NCBI GenBank assembly: GCA_002897115.2
Contig: BCIH01000002.1
Location: 1,370,515 to 1,424,227, forward strand
Direction of reading: 5' to 3'
Length of the DNA: 53,713 bases
Source: Prototheca cutis
Taxonomy: Eukaryota; Chlorophyta; Trebouxiophyceae; Chlorellales; Chlorellaceae
In this document: piece after piece, positions 45,100 to 53,713 of the stretch
Layout: each line of letters begins with the position of its first letter
Position numbering within the stretch: the first letter of the stretch is position 1
Notes under the pieces: model-generated
What the model saw: only the letters and a program-made list of their open reading frames with translations
Told to the model about the DNA's origin: nothing
Databases searched by the model: none
Program-made: the position numbers and the translations under genes

Positions 45100-48000
45100 A
45101 TGGCGTCTCGAAAAGCCACGCCTCGAGTCGGGTCCTCGGCCACCAGTGCCGGCGGATCCGAGGATGGCGTTAACATCCAAGTTATTTTGCGATGCAGGCC
45201 ACCTTCCAAGGACGAGGTGGCCTCCCGCACTCCCCAGGTGGTTCGCTGCAATGAGGCCCTCCGGGAGATTACACTGAACACCAGCGTGGGCGGCAAGCAG
45301 TTTGGACGGACATACCACTTTGACAGAGTGCGTGACTGAGTTGCTGGTGCTGTTGATAGCTGCGAGCGGGCATTTCTGCCTGTGCAAGGGCTGCTGGCAG
45401 CATGAGGCACCGACAGCCGCCGTTGCCTTGGTGTCACATGCTGTTCGCTCTCCTTTCTCTCACTCCAGGTGTTCCCAGGAGACACCGGCCAGGAGAAGCT
45501 ATACTCGAGCACAGTGGCCCCGATGGTGGAGGAGATGCTGGAAGGCTTCAACTGCACCATCTTTGCTTACGGTGGGCTTGAGGGGCGGGGCTGGAGGGGA
45601 GGCAGCGGCTGTGTGCTTGTCCTGGTGCCCTAGACAGTTGGTGTGCATGCCGATCGAGGCATTCCGTGGATGTTCTGGCCACGGATATAAGCATCCACTC
45701 CTTCTTTCCACCAAACCCCCCAAAACCTGCAGGTCAGACGGGTACTGGCAAGACCTTCACGATGACGGGCGATCTGGGCACAGGTTCGGAGGAGATGGGC
45801 GAGGCAGCAGGCGTCATTCCCCGTGCCATTCACCAGATTTTTGATTACCTGGACGGCCTGGGCGCGCAAGAATACACCGTCAAGGCCTCGTACTTGGAAC
45901 TGTACAACGAAGAAATTACCGACTTGCTGGCTGTCGGCAACGAGGCCCCCAAGGTTTGTTGCTTGCTTTTTTTCTTTTTGGGGGGCCCGGGGGGGGGATA
46001 TTGTTTTGCAATGTGCTGTTGATTCTTCAGTGTCAAGTTATGCCAGCTAGCGTTCCAACACCCGAAAGCCAATCAATCGACGTACCCAGGTGCGGATCAT
46101 GGAGGACCGGGCGGGTGTCGTGCTGAGTGGGCTGGAAGAGGCTCAAGTGAAGAGTTCGCGTGACATTTTTGCCCTCCTGGATCAAGGCACCGCCCGCCGC
46201 CGCACGGCCGAGACGCTGCTGAACAAGCAATCCTCGCGATCCCACACCGTCTTTGTCATCACCGTCTCTGTCAGGTGAGTATCATGCAGTTTTTCAGTAC
46301 CATTTTTGGCAGGCATCTGTCCACCGACCAAACGCCCAACCAGCCCAAACACGATGCAGGGAGATTCTGGCAGAAGGGGAAGAGGTCATCCGCGTGGGCA
46401 AGCTGTACCTTGTGGATCTGGCCGGCAGCGAAAACATTACACGATCGGGTGCAGTGGAGCAGCGTGCCAAGGAAGCCGGGAACATCAACAAGTCGCTGCT
46501 GACCCTGGGCCGCGTGATCACGGCGCTGGTGGAGGGCCAAGGTCACGTGCCCTACCGTGACTCCAAGCTCACCCGTCTCCTCCGCGATTCGCTGGGCGGC
46601 CGCACCAAGACCTGCATCATCGCCACTGTAGCACCCACCGTCCAGTGCCAGGTGGGTTTTGGTCGTGTTGTTGCACTGGGTGCTGGGCACGCTCGCCCGG
46701 CTTTCAATCCAACCAGCAAGCAAATACCATCAAATAATACACAGGAGGAGACTCTGTCGACTCTGGAGTATGCTCATCGGGCCAAGAACATCAAGAACAA
46801 GCCCGAGGTATGCTGGAATGTGATCGGGGCTGGGGAGCGGGGTCTGCTGCGGTCCTGCCCGCTCAAAGCGGGGAAGGAAGTGCTGGCTAGGACATTGTTG
46901 CGAACTCGCAGCATGCAGCACCGCACTCAGCCAGCCCGCCTACCCCACCGCCAACATCAGCTTAACAATCCTCGTTCCTGCAGGTCAACCAGAAGATTTC
47001 CAAGACGACGCATCTCAAGGAGATGAACATTGAGATCGAGAAACTCAAGGCTCAGCTCATTGCCACGAGGGAGAAGAACGGTGAGGTTGGTTTTGTTCAG
47101 GGGCATGGCATGCGTCATGCGATTGGCTTGTCCTGAACCCCGCCAGCCCGCAATCCTACCCCGAGCCCCCCACTGGCCCCAATCAATACCCCCACACAAC
47201 CCCCCCCCAGGCATCTATGTCCCGGAGGCACAGTACACCGAGGAGTGTGAGGAGCGCAAGTTCCTGCAGGGCAGGTCAGAGGGCGACTGCTGCCATGGGA
47301 TCCAAGAGGCCTCGTCGGTGTTGACACATGCGGCAGTTGTGCATTTTGACACATGAAAATCTCCAATCAATCAACGGCCAAGCTCTCCACCAACTCCCAG
47401 GCCCCCCCCCCCCCCAAAAAAAAAAAAAAAAAAAAACAGAGTGGAGGAACTGGAGGGCATCGTGGAGACCTCTGCTGCAGCACACCAGGCGGAGAAGGAG
47501 GAGCTTGCAGCCAAGGCCGCCGCCGAGCAACGCAAGCTGGAGCACAAGATCCAGGGCCTGGAAGAGGTGGCGAGACAACTCGAAACCGAACTCACCGCGG
47601 CACGGACGGCCATCGTCGAGCGCGACCATCTGCTTGAGCGCCACGCCTCGCACGAGGCGGCTCTGGCCATGCACGCCGGTGGTCTCACGACTGAGCTTGC
47701 TGGCGCAGTGGCGGACATTACGCTGCTGTTTGCCCGAGTGCACGCCAAGCAGGGTATCGAGGATGCCAACGCGGCGTTGGTGGCCCGAACGGCGGCAGAG
47801 GCAGAGCGACGGCTGGCCGCCGCACGGGCGGGCCTGGCCGCCGGCGAAGCCGCACTCCGGGGGGCGCAGGAAGAAAGCGCGGCGACGCTGGACGCCGCGC
47901 TGGAGGGCCAGGCAGGTGATAGAAATGCAGTCGACGAAGTTGCGGAGAAGCTGCAGGCAGAGCTTGCAAACCTGAGTGATGTGATGAACACAGGTCTTGG

Positions 48001-49615
48001 CAGGATAGTGACGGCGGTGGACACTGCTGCGGCGGATGCCTCGCAAGCCGGGGTGTCGAGGCTGGAGCAGGCCCAGCGTGAGTTTGAGGCGGCTGGCGAG
48101 AAGCTGGCGGCTGCGGGCTGCGAGGCACGTGGGCGGCTGGACAGTGCTGCCCTTGCATTGAAAGCACTGATTGGAAAGTCGGAAACCGCGGTCGCTGCAT
48201 CCCAGTGCGAGCTTGAGGAGGTGGCCGGTGCGGGTCGCAGCGCCCTTGAACGAGCCTCCACAGCCGCACGGGGCCACGCGGAATCGCTGGGGTCTCTGGC
48301 ACGTATGACTGCCGAGGCCATCGCGGAAGCTGAACGGAAGCTGGCCGCCGAGCTTGCCACGTCGCGCGACGCGCTGGTGGCGGGCCTTGCGGCGAGCGTT
48401 GCCGAGTTTGCTGCTCGGGCTGCCCAAAGAGCAGCGGAGGAGCATGCCACGCTGCGCGAGCGGCTGGAAAGCGAGAGCGCTCTGTTGGCCACGGCGATGT
48501 GTAGTATGGCCGACGCCGCGGCGGATGCCGGTGTCCACCTGGGCGCATGCTCTGACGCCGCCCGCGAACGGATGGAGGCAACTGGAGCGGAGCTGGGCGC
48601 TGCGTTTGCAGAACTCACGGAACTGCACATTGCCGGAACGGAAGGCTTGAACACGACCGTAACCGTCGCCACATCTTGTCTGGACGCCGAGCACGGCCGG
48701 AGTGCCGTCGCCGCCGAGGCGCACGAGAGCGAGCTCGCCCAAATCGCGGCCGTCGTCAAGGAAGCTACGGTGACGGTCTGTGGGGATACCAACGCCGCCC
48801 ATCAGGCAGCAGTCAAGTTCACCGCAGGTGCCCATGCCGACCAGACACGGCGCCTCGTCCAAACCGGCGAGACCCTGACTGCTTTACGCAGTCTCAACAC
48901 CACCGTGGGCGAGGCATCGACGACAATGCAGGCTACTGTCAGTGCTGAGCTCGGCGCGCTGACGACTGCTGTGACAAAGTCCCTGCCTGGCGAGTTTGCA
49001 ACGGATGCCCAGCAGGATGCGGTGCCCGAGGACCGGCCGAGGGCGACGCCGCGGCATGAGGATGTTGCCGCGCTGCAAACACCTGCGCATGAGACGCTGC
49101 TCGCGGCCTTCCGTGCAAAGGTTTCCGCTGCCGACATGGTCGATGTCGTTGAATCCGAGCAAGACACCGCAGCATCGCCGGATGAGTCATCGGCACCGCC
49201 CAGCGCTGAGAACAGTTCTGAGCAGGAGCAGCTGGTTGGTGAAGATTCTGCCGCGGAAGCCGAGAACCAGCCCACCAGTACGTGTGGCTACTTGCTGGTG
49301 TTCTAGCTGGGGAAGGGTGGGGCATCCTAGCGGGACGTGCAGCGTGCAAAGCTTATACTCATCCCTATCTCATGCCCATCGGGAAACCGCCCCCCAACTC
49401 CCCTCTTTGCCAATGCAGACACGGCGGCACCCATGACGCTGGAGGTTCCCGTGGCCCAACTCAAGCGCCCGACGGTGCTGTCTCCTGGTCTGGCGGGGTC
49501 AAAGCGCGGCCGTGCCCCCCTCAGTGGCACCAGCACGCCCGCCGCGGACAGGAGCCCTGTCCGCACTCGCGTGACTTCCCGCCGAGGAACCCGTCGACCC
49601 GCATTCGAGGCGTGA
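45100..49615 (+). CDS. KIN5: Kinesin-5 (BimC/Eg5) plus-end spindle motor
   Basis: Ten exons: 45100-45327, 45469-45571, 45733-45953, 46090-46274, 46360-46651, 46745-46807, 46984-47080, 47211-47274, 47440-49277 and 49419-49615, giving 1095 residues, normal for kinesin-5. The N-terminal motor has [33 protein letters not shown] (P-loop about 111-118), NKQSSRSH (switch I), [10 protein letters not shown] (switch II), [32 protein letters not shown] and the neck region [33 protein letters not shown] is diagnostic of the BimC class. A long Glu/Ala-rich helical stalk follows (exon 9). Kinesin-5 tetramers slide antiparallel microtubules in the spindle. The tail ([23 protein letters not shown]) has basic SP/TP sites but only a vague likeness to the BimC box. 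Intron 8 ends in a C-tract then an A-tract before CAG. Confidence 0.96.
47402..47436. repeat. C-tract plus A-tract in place of a polypyrimidine tract
   Basis: About 14 C followed by about 21 A immediately before the acceptor CAG of kinesin-5 intron 8. Homopolymers of this length are also error-prone in sequencing. Confidence 0.8.
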
Positions 49616-50013
49616 GCTGTGTTTGAATCTGTGTCCGCCTGACACCAAAGCAACCTGCAGCACACACCCTTGGGAGCAGGGTGCAAGAGCACGGAGACCG
49701 ATGCAAACCACGCTTACCCAACTCTGGACCGCTGAGTGACCCAAACTCAAAAAAATGGCAATGCCTCCTCTTTGGGGTTTTGCTGCTGTAACATAGGCGC
49801 CAACTGTGTGTGGGCCACAACAAGTCATGAAATGTGGTTGAAGCATCACAAAGGAAACGGCATGTCTTGACGGCAGCCACCAGACAGGAAGCTGTTTGTC
49901 GTTTTGCCCAGAGCTCGAGCAAGCGGTCCGCGCTCTCCAGTATAGGCGAGGGCATTGTGACACAAGCAAGAAACAACGGTGGGACCACCTAGCATTGTCC
50001 AACAACAAGAGTA
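49616..50013. other. Convergent spacer, kinesin-5 / bL31
   Basis: 398 bases of facing 3' UTRs. TGTAA at 49787-49791, 172 bases after the kinesin-5 stop, is a likely poly(A) signal. Confidence 0.5.
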
Positions 50014-50726
50014 TTACTTCTTCTTTTTGCCCTGTTTGGAAGATTTTCCTGCGCCCTTTTTGGATTTGGGCGGCGGCGCCAGGTAGACATCGTCCTCCTC
50101 GTCAGAGGCGTTTGGATCCACCTCCTCGGCCATCTCCTCTGGCAGCATGGTCAGCATGTCGATGCCCTCATATTTGGCCCGGAACTTGGCCAGCCGCCCC
50201 TCATCTGTCACCAGCGTCTTCTGAACACCGTTGTAAAAGGGATGGTTCCCGGACCACACATCCACTGCGCACCATGGGAGAGGGGAGTGTGGAAGTGGTG
50301 ATGATGGGACGCACCCGAGTCGTTTTAGCGGTGCCACCTCCGTGACCCCTTCCCCCCAAAGGACCTTTCGTGAGCCTCTACTTCACAGTCCACTCACCGT
50401 GGTACTCGGGCTGCGTGCCGCACACGGTCATGACCACCTCGCCGTTGAAGATGACCTTTGCATTCCTGTACCACTTAGGAGGCGGGCCCTTCTTGGGCTG
50501 CAGGTCCTTCTTGGCCCGAGCGGCCACACTCGGCCGGTGGGTCTGCAGAAATGCGCAGGGAGGAGCAAGAACCTGTCCTACAAGCTGAGAACGACCATGC
50601 ATGTTGGCGCAGCGCGGCGCCAGAAACGCACTGCCTCCCTGTTGCACACACCTGCCAAGCTGGCTGCACCACAGTGGGAGTCCCCGCCCGGACTGACGCG
50701 GTGCCGAATGCTGGGACTCGCTGCAT
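50014..50726 (-). CDS. PRPL31: Plastid ribosomal protein bL31c with charged C-terminal extension
   Basis: Exons 50726-50652, 50542-50398 and 50264-50014 encode 156 residues. Exon 1 is a transit-peptide-like MQRVPAFGTASVRAGTPTVV; exon 2 carries ARAKKDLQP, PPKWYRNAKVIFNGEVVMTV and CGTQPEY; exon 3 completes the family signature VDVWSGNHPFY, followed by VTDEGRLAKFRAKY. This is the bL31 core, a 50S subunit protein; the plant-like text and the presequence suggest the plastid. After the core there are about 50 extra residues, first acidic (DPNASDEEDD) then very basic (PKSKKGAGKSSKQGKKKK), absent from bacterial bL31. The gene is divergent from the GPATCH8-like gene with 330 bases between starts. Phase closes at both GT-AG introns. 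Confidence 0.93.
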
Positions 50727-51056
50727 TGTGACAACATCAATACAATGCAAAACGCAAAATGATACCCCTTTGTGCTGTCACTGCGATCTGGAAAACACAT
50801 GCATGCAAAAGAGGTGGGCATCAGTTCGGCGGAAAAGCGACTGGATCGATGAATTGGACTGATCCTCGCTCCATCACCACCACAGGTCTGCTGGGATCCA
50901 CAAAAATATTGCGTCCAGGCCCAAGCAGACTTTACAATATTTCAATCGTGATCTACAAGAATACATCACTTGCGCAGCGTAACACCTCGCATGACGTTCT
51001 TCCGAGTGCGATGAGTGGAGCCTGCTCGGCCTGTGAGCGGCAACTCCTACACAGCC
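50727..51056. other. Divergent promoter region with an upstream ATG
   Basis: 330 bases between the bL31 and GPATCH8-like starts. An out-of-frame ATG at 51011 opens a frame (MSGACSACERQ) that overlaps the 51057 start and runs to 51142; if transcribed it would be an upstream ORF. AT-rich around 50935-50970. Confidence 0.45.
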
Positions 51057-51270
51057 ATGCAGACAACAGTGGTGGACCCAAAGCTCGCGGCTGGCAGGGG
51101 CCAGGAGTTTTCAGCTGCCGCAAGACGCCAAAGGCAGGATGAATTGGCTGAACTTGCTGCTGTGGATGGCGAGTACTACAGGTATACATTGGGTGGCATG
51201 GTGTGCGTTGTGGGCGGTGCAAATGAATTGGAGAATGTGCGATTGCTGCTGCTGCAACCCGCGTAAACGT

Positions 51271-51313
<43 letters not shown>

Positions 51314-52972
51314 TCACCCTATCTTCAAAAATACACAAAAAAGGTTGCCGCGAGAGCAGCGGATCGAGGAGGGCATCGACTGGTCGCTGACCCAGCGTGT
51401 GACGTCGACCGACCCCATCCCTGCGCACAACGCCGGGTACCGCCTGCTGCTGCGACTTGGCTGGGCCGGCGGCGGCCTGGGGCGGGACGGCAGGGGCCGT
51501 GCCGAGCCCATCCCGCTGGGCAATGCAGAGGACAACGTGCTGCGCCTAGGTCTTGGCCGGGCCGAGGCAGACGCCGCCTGGGCCACCCACAATTCCCGCC
51601 GGGCCATGGAGGCGGAACTCCAGGCTGACGAGGACCTAGACCGGACAAAAAAGCGCGAGGTTGATTGATTCTGTGCTTGGTTGTGTGTGTGATCGTTTGT
51701 GTGTTGTTTTCCTAAAGGGGGAGAGCATTTGGGATTTGCGGTGGGAAATGGGCNGCACAGGAGGGGCGAGGGAGGTTTATTTAATGTATTTGGAGAATGT
51801 GCGTCGACGAGATGCCCACCATCGATCTGGGCCCCCCAAGGAAGGTTAGCCTGACAAAAGGGTATTTAAAGCCCTGCCACACCACCACGACTTGCAACTC
51901 AACGGCGACGACTGTCCTTGCAGGCAGAGGTGGAACGCACCACCAAGATTCGGGAGGACGTTGGGGCGGCGCTGCAGCATTTCTTCTGCGAGGTAATTGG
52001 TGTATGGGTGTGCGGCAGCCAAGCATGTCGAATGCATTCTGTTCCCTCCCCTCTCCTCTCCTCTCTTGACCGTTGCATGGTCAAGGGCATCCTGTGCCAT
52101 TCCGTGCCCGCTCGCCAGTCCACACTTCTCTGCACCTCAACAACTCTCCCCCCAAACAACTGCGCAGATTTGCAACAAGCAATATGCATCTGCGGTACAG
52201 CTGGATGAACACCTGTCCTCCTACGACCATCACCATCGCAAGCGTCTGGCCGAGACACAGGCCATGCTCTCGGCGCGGGGAAAGAAGGACCGCGACCGGC
52301 GGCGGCGCAAGGAGGCAGAGCGTGAAATGGCCGCGCTTGCAGCTCAGTACGTTTCTTGTTGGTGGTGGGGGGGTCTTTCTTTCTTTCTTTCTGTTGGGGA
52401 GGAGGGAGGAGTGGGAGGGGCACGGTTTCTGATGTGCACAAGGTCGTGACCTTCCGGCAGGTGGGCAAGGGGAATCGGTGGGAGGAGCAGTACTGTAGGG
52501 CTAACCAGCACAAGAGACAAAGTGAAACAGCAGTGACCTTCTCACTCTGCGTCATTCCACCTCCTCATGTGCCTCCAGGTCCCGTGTGGCAGCAGTAGCA
52601 GCGGGGTTACCCGACCCGCCGCAGGCGGCACCTGACGCGCCCCCGCTCCCGGAGGAGGCACCATTACCTTGGACAGCTGCTGCTGCGCCACCGTTGCCCC
52701 CTGAGGTGCCCCCACCGTCCCTGCCCCCGGGGACCTGGCAGACCGCCCCTGCAGCCGATGTGCCGCCGAGGCCGCCAGTGGACGATAGCGGCAGCTGGAC
52801 GACAAACCCACCACCACCTCCATCACCACCGCCAGCAGTGGTTGCACAACAACCGCTTGGCGCGCCAAAGTCTGCAGTGTTGTTTTCTGGGGGCCTGGCG
52901 ATGGCCAAGCGTTCGGGCATCAAAAGCAAGCCTTGCGTGTTTGGAGCCGACTCCGACTCTGATGATGGATAG
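51057..52972 (+). CDS. GPATCH8: GPATCH8/ZNF804-like protein: G-patch plus C2H2 zinc finger
   Basis: Exons 51057-51181, 51344-51659, 51924-51992, 52168-52346 and 52579-52972 encode 360 residues. After a helical N-terminus (RQRQDELAELAAVDGEYY) comes the G-patch: NAGYRLLLRLGWAGGGLGRD with GRAEPIPL. Then HFFCEICNKQYASAVQLDEH and SSYDHHHRKRL, a C2H2 finger with the exact spacing and flanks of GPATCH8-type proteins, an Arg/Glu-rich helix (GKKDRDRRRRKEAEREM), a Pro-rich linker and the C-terminus GLAMAKRSGIKSKP ... DSDSDDG. G-patch domains activate DEAH helicases, so a nuclear splicing role is expected, by inference. Start ATG 51057 is the first in frame; an upstream ATG at 51011 is out of frame. Intron 1 holds an (ACGC)n tract, intron 2 one N (51754). 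All introns GT-AG. Confidence 0.88.
51271..51312. repeat. (ACGC)n microsatellite in intron 1 of the GPATCH8-like gene
   Basis: About ten ACGC units, roughly 30 bases before the acceptor at 51343. Confidence 0.9.
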
Positions 52973-53713
52973 GTCTCGCGCTGTCTTTCGTTGCCGGGTG
53001 CAGTGTGGATACTTCTGATGATCGTTTCCTCCAGCACGCACCCCCTGCAGTACTGTTCTGTTTTGTCGTCTTCAGGAAGTCATGCCCCCTCCCATAAACA
53101 CACCCACACAAGAAGCGGCTCTCTCTACCACTACCCTTGTTGATTCGTCTCTAACAAAACAAGGGTTGAGTCACAATATCTCAGAACTGCACGCGCTAGT
53201 GAAGGACCCGTTCCGGTCAAACAAAAGAAGAGAAGACACGGGCCTGCCCGAGCACAGGGAGGCCCGCGCCATGTGCACAAACAGGAGGAGGCCGCTACTC
53301 CACAATGATAAAATGACGAATCGTTAGAACACCGCCACTGCACGCATACAGCATACAGACTCAGTCAAAAAGCGCCAAGTCCTCTTGCCTCTTGGCGAAT
53401 GGAGGCGCCACGTGGCACAGACGCTCGGTCCCCGGAGTCCGGGCACGTCAAGTCGCTCCATAAAAACAGAGGGCAAACGGGCGGTGTTCCGGAAAAAAAA
53501 AGTGCAAGACCGCTCGCTATGGACACGGCAACGGTACAGTTTTGGGGAGGGCACGATGTGCGCCGGGCATTGGGGGTGTTGTTGCTAGGCACCACAGTGC
53601 ACTATCTATAGGGAAACAGCCTTGGACTCGTGCAATGTCAGTCAGACACCAGACGGTGGGCTGGGATGGGGCCTGTGAATGGGCAGTGCCAGAATGCACG
53701 ACACGCTCACGGG
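52973..53713. other. Right-edge spacer
   Basis: About 740 bases after the GPATCH8-like stop. Short frames on both strands lack family resemblance. Presumably 3' UTR and the edge of an unseen neighbour. Confidence 0.4.

Noticed and set aside
47276..48862. Two long minus-strand frames (473 and 528 codons)
   Set aside because: Antisense shadows of the Ala/Glu-rich kinesin-5 stalk exon.
1..53713. tRNA, rRNA, CRISPR, bacterial operons, viral genes
   Set aside because: A by-eye scan for T-loop motifs, direct-repeat arrays and Shine-Dalgarno-spaced gene runs found nothing convincing; a tRNA or ncRNA covariance search would be decisive.

Overview
The window looks like nuclear DNA of a green alga (chlorophyte, probably Trebouxiophyceae-like). 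Genes carry many short introns (mostly 100-300 bases), coding DNA is GC-rich, and the left edge encodes a Ser-Pro/Pro-rich wall-type protein. Several products have plant/algal orthologues: D-glycerate 3-kinase, plastid bL31, plastid-type IscA, RH22-type helicase, plant-type RlmN and a plant-type GT31. TGTAA, the chlorophyte polyadenylation signal, lies 150-250 bases after several stops. No bacterial operons, tRNA, rRNA or CRISPR were seen. The assembly has single ambiguous bases and one 100-N gap inside a simple repeat.

Layout, left to right. 2-430: 3' end of a Pro/Ser-rich protein. 1736-3977 (+): secreted beta-helix protein. 4477-5410 (+): IAH1-like GDSL esterase. These two genes are bracketed by inverted copies of a degenerate mobile element (about 976-1575 and 5700-6062). 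6291-8271 (-): CD2BP2/LIN1-like U5 snRNP protein. 8690-10124 (+): D-glycerate 3-kinase. 10329-11198 (-): IscA-like Fe-S protein. 12919-14558 (-): DDX6/Dhh1 helicase. 15539-16246 (-): selenoprotein-K-family protein. 16683-19082 (-): unrecognised Ala-rich protein. 19730-21844 (+): RH22-like plastid helicase. 22925-27234 (-): P-class PPR protein. 28174-29805 (+): GT31 glycosyltransferase. 30351-35979 (-): 17-exon ER glucosidase II alpha. 36410-39671 (+): kinesin-like protein with an eroded motor. 40099-42686 (+): RlmN-like radical SAM enzyme. 43310-44713 (-): CDC50. 45100-49615 (+): kinesin-5. 50014-50726 (-): plastid bL31. 51057-52972 (+): GPATCH8-like protein.

The gene models were built by hand: each splice junction was chosen so that reading phase closes exactly and the joined protein aligns with the remembered family consensus. 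The genes form no pathway. They are mostly housekeeping: RNA processing and decay (CD2BP2, DDX6, GPATCH8), organelle gene expression (RH22, bL31, RlmN, perhaps the PPR protein), photorespiration (GLYK), Fe-S assembly (IscA), ER and membrane quality control (glucosidase II, SelK family, CDC50, GT31) and the spindle (kinesin-5). The most notable observations are a high share of GC-AG introns (5 phase-supported cases in about 70), a kinesin-like protein that has lost every nucleotide-binding motif, a SelK-family gene ending Cys-Arg-Arg-TGA, and simple repeats packed against splice sites.
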